From Candidatus Atribacteria bacterium (GTDB taxonomy: Bacteria > Atribacterota > Atribacteria > Atribacterales > Caldatribacteriaceae): a stretch of DNA of 12,508 nt. Position numbers and translations under genes: made by a program. The notes under the pieces are model-generated. The model was given only the letters and a program-made list of their open reading frames with translations. It had not been told where the DNA came from and searched no databases. The stretch lies in contig JARRCQ010000018.1 in assembly GCA_029982105.1 (NCBI GenBank), positions 1 through 12,508 of the forward strand. The letters are read 5' to 3'. Positions within the stretch are counted from its first letter, which is position 1. Each line of letters begins with the position of its first letter. Shown here one piece after another: positions 6,158 through 12,508 of the stretch.

Positions 6158-8206
6158 TTATTTCAAAAGAGAGTGAGCTTGAGCTAAAAGATTTTCCAGG
6201 CTGATACCTAATTTTTCTAATACTACTTTGCCCGGAGCAGAAGCGCCGAAACGATCAATTCCAATGACCCTACCCTCTTCTCCTACATATTTATACCACC
6301 CCAGTGTTGCTCCCGCTTCAATGGCTATTCGTTTTTTCACTTCTGGGGGGAGAATTTCCCGGCGATAGGCTTCAGGTTGTTCTTCGAATAACTCAAAAGA
6401 GGGCATACTTACCACCCGCACCTTAATCCCTTCGGAAGTAAGTTTCTCGTAAGCCTCTAAAGCCAAACCTACCTCTGAGCCTGTGGCAACGATAATGAGT
6501 TGGGGTAAATGGGGTGCGCAATCAGCAATGATGTAAGCTCCTTTTCTTAACCCTTCCGCTTTTCCATATTTATTTCTATCAATCACGGGTACGTTTTGAC
6601 GAGTCAAAATGAGAGCTACTGGCCCTTCTTTTCTTTCTATGGCTACTTTCCATGCCTCACGGGTTTCATTGGCATCAGCCGGTCGAATGCAGACCAAATT
6701 AGGCATTGCCCTAAGGCTCATCAGTTGTTCTACTGGTTGGTGCGTTGGACCATCTTCTCCTAAAGCTACTGAATCATGAGTCCACACATAAATGACTTTG
6801 CAGTGAGAAAGAGCAGCCACTCGAACCGCCGGTCTCATATAATCAGAAAATACAAAAAATGTTGCTCCGAAAGGAATGAGCCCTCCATGAATGGCGATAC
6901 CATTTAAAATAGCTCCCATAGCATGCTCTCGTACTCCAAAGGCAATGTTTCTTCCCTCATACCCCAGAGGTCCTTCTACTAAACCCGGGGTTCCAGGCAA
7001 ACACGAACCAGGCGCTTGAAAACTACCTTTTCCTTTTAAAGTCGTGCTGGTAGAAGGGTCTAAATCTGCCGAGCCACCGATGAGAGAAGGAATTTTATCT
7101 GCCAGAGCATTAAGGATTTTCCCTCCCGCCGAGCGAGTGGCAATACTCCCTGAGGTGGGGTCAAAAACAGGAAGGTCTTTATCCCAACCAGGAGGAAGTT
7201 CTCCTTTTATAAGTGCGCTTAGCTCTTGAGCTAATTCAGGAAACTCTCGGGCATAGGCAGAGAAAAGATTATTCCACTCTTTTTCCTGCTCTGCGCCTTC
7301 TTTTACTATCTCTCGCATATGATTTAAAACTTCTTCTGGAACGTAGAAATCCTGGTCTAATGGCCACTCAAAAAACTTTCGTGTTTCTACCACCTCTTCT
7401 GGCTTGAGAGGTGAGCCATGAACTTCAAAGCTATCTTGCTTGGGACTTCCATACCCAATGTGAGTGGAAACCATTATAAGAGAAGGATGGTTTTTATCTT
7501 CTTGTGCTTCTTGAATTGCCTGGGTGAGTTCTTCCAAGTTATTCCCATCTTTTACTTCCAGCACTTGCCATCCATAGGCTTCAAAGTGCATTTTTATATT
7601 TTCAGTAAAACAAACTGCCGTCTTCCCCGAAAGACTCACCTGGTTATTATCAAAGAGGTAAATCAGTTTTCCCAGCTTTAAGTGTCCAGCTAAAGAGGCA
7701 GCCTCCTGCGCTACTCCTTCCATTAAATCCCCGTCACTAACCAGAGCATAAGTATAGTGGTCAACAACCGGAAATCCAGGGCGATTGTACCGAGCAGCAA
7801 GATGGGCTTCAGCAATTGCCACTCCCACCCCGGTTGCGAAACCTTGCCCTAAAGGGCCAGTGGTAGTTTCTATACCACAATCCATACACCGCTCCGGATG
7901 GCCAGGAGTATGGCTTTCCCACTGGCGGAAATTTTTCAGTTCCTCCATACTCATTTTTTCGTATCCGCTCAAGTACAGAAGAGTATAAAGCAAAGCTGAA
8001 CCATGACCCGCAGAAAGAATAAAACGGTCTCGATTAAACCACCGGGGATTTTGAGGATTATGTCTCATAATCTGTCGGAAAAGCACGTAACCCAAGGGGG
8101 CAGCCCCCAGAGGTAAGCCGGGATGTCCCGATTTTGCCTTTTGCACCGTATCTAAAGCCAGCATACGAATGGTTTTAACCGCTAACTGTTCGATAGAGGT
8201 TTTCAT
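6158..8206 (-). CDS. tkt: Transketolase
   Basis: A full-length single-chain transketolase of 682 residues (family usual 650-690). It transfers two-carbon ketol units between sugar phosphates in the non-oxidative pentose phosphate pathway, using thiamine diphosphate. Visible marks: SGHPGLPLG (26-34) and H28, the diphosphate site SDGDLMEG (157-164) through DNN (186-188), the SGHGS-like SAGHGSA region near 65-71, and the second signature GEDGPTHQP at 483-491. The C-terminal domain follows (TGSEVGLALEAYEKL). The Shine-Dalgarno sequence AAAGGAG precedes the ATG by 7 bases. It lies 29 bp after the second permease gene and 102 bp before the binding-protein gene, in the middle of an ABC-importer operon. 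This suggests the imported substrate yields pentose phosphate. The function call is very secure; the link to import is inference. Confidence 0.97.
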   Translation of the reverse strand: MKTSIEQLAVKTIRMLALDTVQKAKSGHPGLPLGAAPLGYVLFRQIMRHNPQNPRWFNRDRFILSAGHGSALLYTLLYLSGYEKMSMEELKNFRQWESHTPGHPERCMDCGIETTTGPLGQGFATGVGVAIAEAHLAARYNRPGFPVVDHYTYALVSDGDLMEGVAQEAASLAGHLKLGKLIYLFDNNQVSLSGKTAVCFTENIKMHFEAYGWQVLEVKDGNNLEELTQAIQEAQEDKNHPSLIMVSTHIGYGSPKQDSFEVHGSPLKPEEVVETRKFFEWPLDQDFYVPEEVLNHMREIVKEGAEQEKEWNNLFSAYAREFPELAQELSALIKGELPPGWDKDLPVFDPTSGSIATRSAGGKILNALADKIPSLIGGSADLDPSTSTTLKGKGSFQAPGSCLPGTPGLVEGPLGYEGRNIAFGVREHAMGAILNGIAIHGGLIPFGATFFVFSDYMRPAVRVAALSHCKVIYVWTHDSVALGEDGPTHQPVEQLMSLRAMPNLVCIRPADANETREAWKVAIERKEGPVALILTRQNVPVIDRNKYGKAEGLRKGAYIIADCAPHLPQLIIVATGSEVGLALEAYEKLTSEGIKVRVVSMPSFELFEEQPEAYRREILPPEVKKRIAIEAGATLGWYKYVGEEGRVIGIDRFGASAPGKVVLEKLGISLENLLAQAHSLLK

Positions 8207-8235
8207 TTTTTCACTCCTTTCTTAATTTTTCATTG

Positions 8236-9165
8236 TTATCCTGATTTTCCTCGTTCATAAGGTTTGCCTAAACTTCCCGGAACGCCAATCTTTTTCCGAA
8301 AAGCAAGGCGAGAAACAAATACCAAAGCTATCACCGGGAAAAGATAAGGTAAAGAATTTAAAAATTCTGGAGCTACAAACACTTGTAAACGAAAAGCTAA
8401 GTGAAACAGCGCCCCAAAAAGATAAGCACCAAGAGGTGCATAAATAGGATTCCAAAAAGAGAAAATAGTTAATGCTACCGCTAACCAGCCCATCCCTTGA
8501 GTCATACCCGAAGACCAGGTAGGGCGATAAGCAATGGAAATATAAGCTCCTCCCAGCCCGGCCATAATTCCTCCCCAAAGAACTGCTAAGTAGCGTACTT
8601 TCCATACATTTATTCCCAAAGCATCACAAGCAGAGGGGTTTTCTCCGCAGGAGCGCAAAAAAAGGCCTGGTTTGGTTTTAAACAGAAAAAACCACATCAC
8701 CAAAGCCAGAATAATACTCACCACCACTAAGAGATTGCTATCTTTAAAAAGAAGATCCAGTCCTCCAGGTAGCGAAGACAAAAAATCTCCTGAAAAAGAC
8801 TTTATAGGTGAAGTCAGCACTTTACCTTCCCAGCTCCTCCCTAAAGTTTCAGCAATTCCTGTTCCCAACATAGTAAGAGCCAATCCTGATACTGTTTGAT
8901 TAGCACGAAGAGTGATGCTAGAAAAAGCATGGATTAAAGAGAAAAGTCCTCCCACTATGGCCCCCACCACAATTCCCAACCAGGGATTAGAAGTGGCATA
9001 GGCCACGACGAAAGAAGAAAAAGCTCCTATCATCATCATTCCTTCTATCCCCAAATTTAAAACCCCTGCTCGCTCGACATAAATTTCTCCCAGGGTAGCC
9101 AAAAGAAGAGGGGTGCCATAAGCCAGGGCTCTATTTAGAGTTCCTAAAATAAGCTCAAGAACCAT
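8236..9165 (-). CDS. BMP-type ABC transporter permease (YufQ-like)
   Basis: A 309-residue inner-membrane subunit of the BPD_transp_2 family with about eight to nine hydrophobic segments. The diagnostic motif ERAGVLNLGIEGMMMIGA lies at 31-48. The sequences LRANQTVSGLALTMLGTGI and GENPSACDALGI are further hallmarks of the nucleoside/sugar-type permeases paired with two-domain ATPases. It forms half of the translocation channel with the neighbouring permease. The start ATG overlaps the previous gene's end by 11 bases, so the two are translationally coupled. A basic tail (RLAFRKK...PYERGKSG) faces the cytoplasm. The substrate cannot be read from the sequence. Confidence 0.92.
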   Translation of the reverse strand: MVLELILGTLNRALAYGTPLLLATLGEIYVERAGVLNLGIEGMMMIGAFSSFVVAYATSNPWLGIVVGAIVGGLFSLIHAFSSITLRANQTVSGLALTMLGTGIAETLGRSWEGKVLTSPIKSFSGDFLSSLPGGLDLLFKDSNLLVVVSIILALVMWFFLFKTKPGLFLRSCGENPSACDALGINVWKVRYLAVLWGGIMAGLGGAYISIAYRPTWSSGMTQGMGWLAVALTIFSFWNPIYAPLGAYLFGALFHLAFRLQVFVAPEFLNSLPYLFPVIALVFVSRLAFRKKIGVPGSLGKPYERGKSG

Positions 9166-10261
9166 TTTTCTCTACCTCTTTCTTATCCCTCCATATAATA
9201 CGATATCGACTCAAGTGTTCAGTAGAAATAAGAAAAAAGAGAATAAGTCCATTAAATACCGATACTACCTGAAAAGGAATGCCCAGAGACACCCGGAGGG
9301 CATCTCCTCCAGAGAGAAGAGCTCCAAACAAAAAAGAAGTCAAAATTACAGCCAGGGGATTAGCTCGAGCTAACCAAGCCACGATTATCGCTGTGTACCC
9401 GTAGCCCAAGGAGATATGGTCCGGGTGTCTCAAGAGATGATGGATACCAGCCACTTCTCCTACTCCCGCAAATCCGGAGAGTCCTCCAGAGAGAAACATA
9501 GTGAAAAGGATAATTTTTTCCTCGTTTATTCCCAGGAATCTTGCCGTTTCGGGACTGCTGCCTACAATGCGGAGTTCAAAACCCAAAGCGCTTTTTTTGA
9601 GAAAAAAATAACCTCCTATAGCTAGGGCTATACCTACTAAAAGAGTAAAATAAGGAACTCTAGTTATCCCCATAGTCTTCAGCCAAGCTGCTTCAGGGAA
9701 AGTATCGGTATAAGTAAAACCCCGCACTCCCTTGCCTTTCCAGGGACCGGCAATCAAGTAGAGAACTAAATTAAAAGCTACATAATTGAGCATAAGAGTA
9801 GAAAGAACTTCATTCACGGCAAAACGAGTTTTGAAAATAGCAGGAATTAGTGCCCATCCTGCTCCAGCTAAAAAGCCTAAGATAAACATAGCCGGAAGTA
9901 AAAGAAAAGAAGGTAATCCAGAAAAAAGAGCCACCCAAGTAGCAGCTACAGCTCCCAGAAGGATTTGCCCTTCTGCTCCAATATTGAGCACTTGAGCCCG
10001 AAAAGCTAAGGATAGCCCCTCCCCTACCAAAAGTAGAGGGATAGTTCGTTTCAGGGTTTCAGAAAAAGCATACCAGCTCCCCAAAGAGCCCCGAAAAAAA
10101 GTTTGATAACCTACCCCGGGAGAAATATGGTAAAACAAAAAAATAACTCCACCGCAGGCAAAGGCAAGAATAATAGCTAAAAGGGAGGAAAAAACAGTAG
10201 ATGAAAGAGTTGGTTGCAATGATAACTCGACATGAAACTGAGTAAGTTTTTTTCTATCCAC
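9155..10261 (-). CDS. BMP-type ABC transporter permease (YufP-like)
   Basis: A 368-residue inner-membrane protein of the BPD_transp_2 family. A short polar N-terminus precedes the first membrane segment at about 21-44. The motif AFRAQVLNIGAEGQILLGA at 86-104 is diagnostic of the longer permease of these importers. The sequences TRFAVNEVLSTLMLNYVA and VGSSPETARFLGIN follow as in YufP relatives. About ten hydrophobic segments are visible. The start is GTG at 10261, immediately after the ATPase TAG, with AAGGGG just upstream inside the ATPase end. Its own end overlaps the next permease. It pairs with that protein and the ATPase to form the importer. Confidence 0.92.
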   Translation of the reverse strand: MDRKKLTQFHVELSLQPTLSSTVFSSLLAIILAFACGGVIFLFYHISPGVGYQTFFRGSLGSWYAFSETLKRTIPLLLVGEGLSLAFRAQVLNIGAEGQILLGAVAATWVALFSGLPSFLLLPAMFILGFLAGAGWALIPAIFKTRFAVNEVLSTLMLNYVAFNLVLYLIAGPWKGKGVRGFTYTDTFPEAAWLKTMGITRVPYFTLLVGIALAIGGYFFLKKSALGFELRIVGSSPETARFLGINEEKIILFTMFLSGGLSGFAGVGEVAGIHHLLRHPDHISLGYGYTAIIVAWLARANPLAVILTSFLFGALLSGGDALRVSLGIPFQVVSVFNGLILFFLISTEHLSRYRIIWRDKKEVEKNGS

Positions 10262-11803
10262 CTACCCCTTCACTCCTCCCATCCCCAAGCCGATTTCTCG
10301 CCTATCTTCTTCTGTCCAATGTTCCTTTTCTTTTTCTCCCACGATTTCTCCTTTAAACATAATTACTATCCTATTGGATAGTTTTAAGAGTTCGTCTAAA
10401 TCTCCAGAAATTAGCAAAATTCCTGCCCCTTTTTCTTGAGCTTGTATCAATAATTTATGAATGGCCTCTACGCCAGAAACATCTAACCCAGCAGTGGGGT
10501 TAGAAGCCACTACTAATTTTGGTTTCTGCTCCAGCTCTCGGGCAATAATTACTCTCTGGCGATTTCCTCCAGAAAGGAGTCGTACTGGAATATCGGAAAG
10601 AGGAGGGTTAATTTGGTAATGGGAAATCAATTTCTCGCTATAAGCCTCTGCTTTTTCCCAATCCACCCAAAAGCCTTGAGAAAAAGGGGGCTGATAGTAA
10701 CCTCGCAATAAGAGATTTTCTGCTACACTCATCTCTCCCACTAACCCCAGATTTCGCTCTTCAGGGATATAAGCTACTCCTAAAGAAGCAATATCCCGGG
10801 GCAGAAGATTGGTAATTTCTTTATCTTCTAAAAAGATGCGTCCCCCTGTAACTTCACGGAGGCCTACTATCACCTCTGCTAATTCTTTCTGCCCATTCCC
10901 TGCTATTCCTGCCACTCCTACAATTTCTCCTTCTCTAACAGAAAGGGAAAGGTTTAGGAGAGCAGGAAAATCTCTATCTCCCATAGCTGAAACGTCTTGC
11001 AGTTGAAGAACGATTCTGTTTGATAAAGTTTTACGGGGAACCACAGAAACAACTTCCTTTCCCACTGTCATTCGAGCTAATTCTTCTAGAGAAACCTGAG
11101 AAGGAAGAATGGTAGAAACTACCCTTCCCTTCCGCATTACTGTTACCGCATCAGCAATCTCTTTAACCTCGTTAAGTTTGTGAGTGATAAAAATGCAAGT
11201 TTTGCCTTCTTCCTTCATTGCTCGAAGAGTAGCAAACAACTCCTCTGCTTCTTGAGGAGTTAAAACTGAAGTAGGCTCATCCAAAATGAGAATACTGGCT
11301 TTGCGGTAAAGAGCTTTGAGAATTTCAACTTTTTGTTTCTCACCTGCTGAAAGTTGCCAAACGCGAGCTCGAGGGTCTACTTTTAAACCATATTTTTCTG
11401 AGAGAGCCCTAATCTCAGCTTCAGATTTTTCTGCAGGGAAGAAAAAAGAGGTTGACATTAGCCCCAAAATAATATTTTCAGCAACCGTGTGAGTAGGGAT
11501 AAGTTTAAAGTGTTGATGGACCATTCCGATCCCTAAGTTTATGGCCTCTCGAGGAGAAGAAATTTTAACCGGCTTTCCCTGGATGATGATTTCCCCTCCA
11601 TCAGGGGAGAAAAGCCCATAGAAAATATTCATTAGTGTTGTCTTTCCTGCTCCATTTTCTCCCAGTAAGGCATGAACAGTACCTTTTTTAACCTCAAAAG
11701 ACACCCGATCATTAGCTAAAATGTCAGGAGGAAAACGCTTGGTGATGGAGCGAAAAGCAACTTCTACTGGTTTTTGTTCCCAACTGTTTTCTGCATCCAG
11801 CAT
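10262..11803 (-). CDS. Two-domain ABC importer ATPase (YufO-like)
   Basis: A 513-residue ATPase with two nucleotide-binding domains in one chain, as in simple sugar and nucleoside importers. Domain 1 is complete: Walker A GENGAGKT (48-55), Q-loop GMVHQHF, signature LSAGEKQ (151-157), Walker B ILILDEP (171-177), switch His in ITHKLNE. Domain 2 has a degenerate Walker A (GIAGNGQKE, 299-307), a good signature LSGGNRQ (410-416) and Walker B LVVASNP where Asn replaces the catalytic Glu. That pattern is normal for the family, so one consensus site hydrolyses ATP. The start ATG has GGGAGATG about 9 bases upstream. It is the first gene of the operon and lies behind a 232-base leader containing the B12-like element and a hairpin. 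Confidence 0.93.
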   Translation of the reverse strand: MLDAENSWEQKPVEVAFRSITKRFPPDILANDRVSFEVKKGTVHALLGENGAGKTTLMNIFYGLFSPDGGEIIIQGKPVKISSPREAINLGIGMVHQHFKLIPTHTVAENIILGLMSTSFFFPAEKSEAEIRALSEKYGLKVDPRARVWQLSAGEKQKVEILKALYRKASILILDEPTSVLTPQEAEELFATLRAMKEEGKTCIFITHKLNEVKEIADAVTVMRKGRVVSTILPSQVSLEELARMTVGKEVVSVVPRKTLSNRIVLQLQDVSAMGDRDFPALLNLSLSVREGEIVGVAGIAGNGQKELAEVIVGLREVTGGRIFLEDKEITNLLPRDIASLGVAYIPEERNLGLVGEMSVAENLLLRGYYQPPFSQGFWVDWEKAEAYSEKLISHYQINPPLSDIPVRLLSGGNRQRVIIARELEQKPKLVVASNPTAGLDVSGVEAIHKLLIQAQEKGAGILLISGDLDELLKLSNRIVIMFKGEIVGEKEKEHWTEEDRREIGLGMGGVKG

Positions 11804-11809
11804 ATATTA

Positions 11810-11865
11810 ATTCATCTCCCTACAGGATTATACTCTTTCACCTCTCCATCAGGTATTATACACTC
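11810..11865 (-). promoter_or_regulatory. Duplicated TATAAT/GGAGA block in the ATPase leader
   Basis: On the - strand, TATAAT occurs at 11860-11855 and again at 11832-11827. Each is followed by CCTG, two bases, then a GGAGA-like purine tract and TGAA; about 19 of 22 positions agree. The second copy supplies the ATPase ribosome-binding site. Neither TATAAT has a good -35 box (TTTTTC at 16 bp for the first). They may be promoters that bypass the upstream terminator, or just the trace of a tandem duplication. Confidence 0.45.
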
Positions 11866-11898
11866 TCCCCAAAATAGAAAAAGAAGGATTTGGGTTTA

Positions 11899-11919
11899 TT
11901 TCTAAAAATTGTTTAGAAA
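11899..11919. repeat. Short perfect inverted repeat after the leader terminator
   Basis: TTTCTAAA (11899-11906) and TTTAGAAA (11912-11919) pair perfectly around AATTG. The AT-rich hairpin overlaps the end of the terminator stem by two bases. It could be an operator, an extra RNA hairpin, or chance in AT-rich DNA. Confidence 0.4.
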
Positions 11920-11962
11920 AATATCCCAACCACCTCTCATAAAAAAGGGGCTGGGATATTTT
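11917..11962 (-). terminator. Terminator-like hairpin directly after the B12-like aptamer core
   Basis: On the - strand, 11962-11949 pairs with 11931-11918 to give 14 continuous pairs including one G-U, with a 17-base loop. The 3' arm ends in ATATTTT and one more T, then C, so the T tract lies mostly inside the stem. It begins one base after the aptamer-like core, the usual place for a riboswitch expression platform. It may alternatively be the terminator of the upstream gene. Confidence 0.6.
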
Positions 11963-12034
11963 AGATTCTGGCAACTCATTCCCCAGTCGCAGTGGTAGGA
12001 CCGCGCCGGATTCTCATCGAGCTTCCCTATCAAG
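11963..12034 (-). ncRNA. Cobalamin (B12) riboswitch-like core, 5' part not evident
   Basis: Read on the - strand, this leader contains the hallmark strings of the B12 element in the right order: ATAGGGAAG, then TGAGAATCCGGCGCGGTCC, CCACTG, GGGGA, and finally GCCAGAA. These correspond to the J/P3 strand, P4 with its loop, the L5 loop and the closing GCCAG segment. The P4 left arm (GCTCG) pairs imperfectly with CCGGC. I find no P1/P2 strand before ATAGGGAA, where the upstream gene ends. A terminator-like hairpin follows at once. It would respond to a corrinoid and control the ATPase-permease-transketolase-binding protein operon. It may be a shortened variant or a decayed element. Confidence 0.6.
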
Positions 12035-12062
12035 ATTATATTGTGAACTTTACTCCACTCAA
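12035..12062 (-). promoter_or_regulatory. Possible promoter of the B12-like leader and transporter operon
   Basis: TTGAGT (12062-12057) and TATAAT (12040-12035) are 16 bp apart on the - strand; the -10 box overlaps the stop codon of the upstream gene. Transcription would start near 12028, at the first bases of the aptamer-like core, giving a leader of about 225 bases. If this is the true start, the RNA lacks the P1 and P2 helices of standard B12 riboswitches. Confidence 0.45.
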
Positions 12063-12508
12063 AGTAGAAACTATCCAGCCTTGAGCGTTATTGTATTCTT
12101 CAGCTGGAACTACTACCACGATAAGGAGTGTAGTCCCTTCATAAGTGGTCACTACCGAGGCAAAATTCTTTCCTGTATCAGGATTGGTGGAAGAATATAC
12201 CGAAATTGTTCCTTTCTTTCCCTGCGCTTCTATATTCACTGTTCCTTGAGGGGCCTTTCCTGCAACTATTTGAGAGATAATATTCTGCAACCCCGTTTGG
12301 TCAGGAAACTGGAGAATAGTAATTTGCCCTCCCTGGGAGGTTTGATAAATTGCCCCACCTTCTACTGTCTGAGCAATTGTGCTTCCGGCAGGGAGAGGAA
12401 CGGTAAATTCTCCTTCTGGGTCACAGTAGGTATCAGGAGGACAAGGAGTAGCTGAAGTAATGGAAAGAGAAGGAAGAGCTGATGTGGCAGAAGGAGAAGG
12501 AGCATGAA
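12036..12508 (-). CDS. C-terminal part of an unknown, probably exported protein with Ser/Pro/Thr linker
   Basis: The reading frame is open from the window edge to TAA at 12038-12036, giving about 157 residues of a gene whose start lies outside. A TTG at 12290 is internal, not the start. The visible part begins with a low-complexity linker rich in Ser, Pro, Thr and Ala. C-P-P-D-T-Y-C follows, a cysteine pair that could form a disulfide. Then comes a domain of about 115 residues opening with DPEGEFTVPLPAGSTI and ending QGWIVSTLSGVKFTI. The opening and ending phrases resemble PsbP/DUF1795-like domains, which have a similar 'DPEGxFxxPLP' start and 'xxxSFKF' end; this is pattern impression only. 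The linker suggests a domain outside the cytoplasm. No function is assigned. Confidence 0.75.
   Translation of the reverse strand, partial: HAPSPSATSALPSLSITSATPCPPDTYCDPEGEFTVPLPAGSTIAQTVEGGAIYQTSQGGQITILQFPDQTGLQNIISQIVAGKAPQGTVNIEAQGKKGTISVYSSTNPDTGKNFASVVTTYEGTTLLIVVVVPAEEYNNAQGWIVSTLSGVKFTI

Noticed and set aside
10262..11803. Damaged second ATPase domain
   Set aside because: The degenerate Walker A and the Asn in Walker B of domain 2 are normal for two-domain nucleoside/sugar importer ATPases.
12036..12290. Treating the edge gene as an 84-residue complete gene starting at 12290
   Set aside because: The codon at 12290 is TTG inside a frame that stays open to the window edge; no ribosome site precedes it.
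12081..12455. 124-residue + strand open frame
   Set aside because: It is antisense to the edge gene, whose frame is open to the window end, has a natural linker/domain composition and ends just before the leader. The + frame has no family resemblance.

Overview
The window (12.5 kb, roughly 40-45% GC by eye, compact, short spacers) looks like chromosomal DNA of an anaerobic, probably thermophilic diderm bacterium. The evidence is indirect. The solute-binding protein has a signal peptidase I leader and no lipobox, which suggests a periplasm. The gene styles (ArsR/permease/mini-thioredoxin set, BMP transporter, lone transketolase) would fit Atribacterota or another deep-branching thermophile. 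That placement is a guess; no rRNA or marker gene is present.

Left part (1-2743, + strand). A non-coding stretch opens with two 76-bp tandem units, each ending in a hairpin. A 36-bp near-perfect palindrome with a sigma70-type promoter inside it then controls a tight three-gene operon: an ArsR-family repressor with a Cys-x-Cys metal motif, an ArsP/DUF318-type permease with a Cys-Ser-Cys motif, and a 78-residue Cys-x-x-Cys thioredoxin-like protein. All three carry thiol pairs, which suggests metal(loid) or thiol-linked efflux. After a structured 141-bp gap comes a YfcE-like metallophosphoesterase.

Right part (2876-12508, all - strand, so read right to left). A gene cut by the window edge (Ser/Pro/Thr linker plus a C-terminal domain) ends at 12036. 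Next is a leader whose sequence strongly resembles the core of a cobalamin (B12) riboswitch, followed directly by a terminator-like hairpin. The leader then continues to an operon: two-domain ABC ATPase, two permeases, transketolase, and a BMP-family binding protein. These form a complete BMP/PnrA-type ABC importer with transketolase embedded in it. Such importers usually bring in nucleosides, and in at least one case riboflavin. Transketolase would link imported pentose to central carbon flow; the B12-like leader raises the alternative of a B12-related or other vitamin-type substrate. A strong hairpin terminator follows the binding protein. Beyond it, a GalE-like NAD-dependent epimerase and a zinc alcohol dehydrogenase are joined by an ATGA overlap.

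The two gene blocks converge at 2744-2875. That gap holds a stem-loop and an unused strong ribosome-binding site. The most novel item is the B12-like leader on a BMP transporter/transketolase operon. Its 5' part (P1/P2) is not evident, so it may be a variant or a decayed element.
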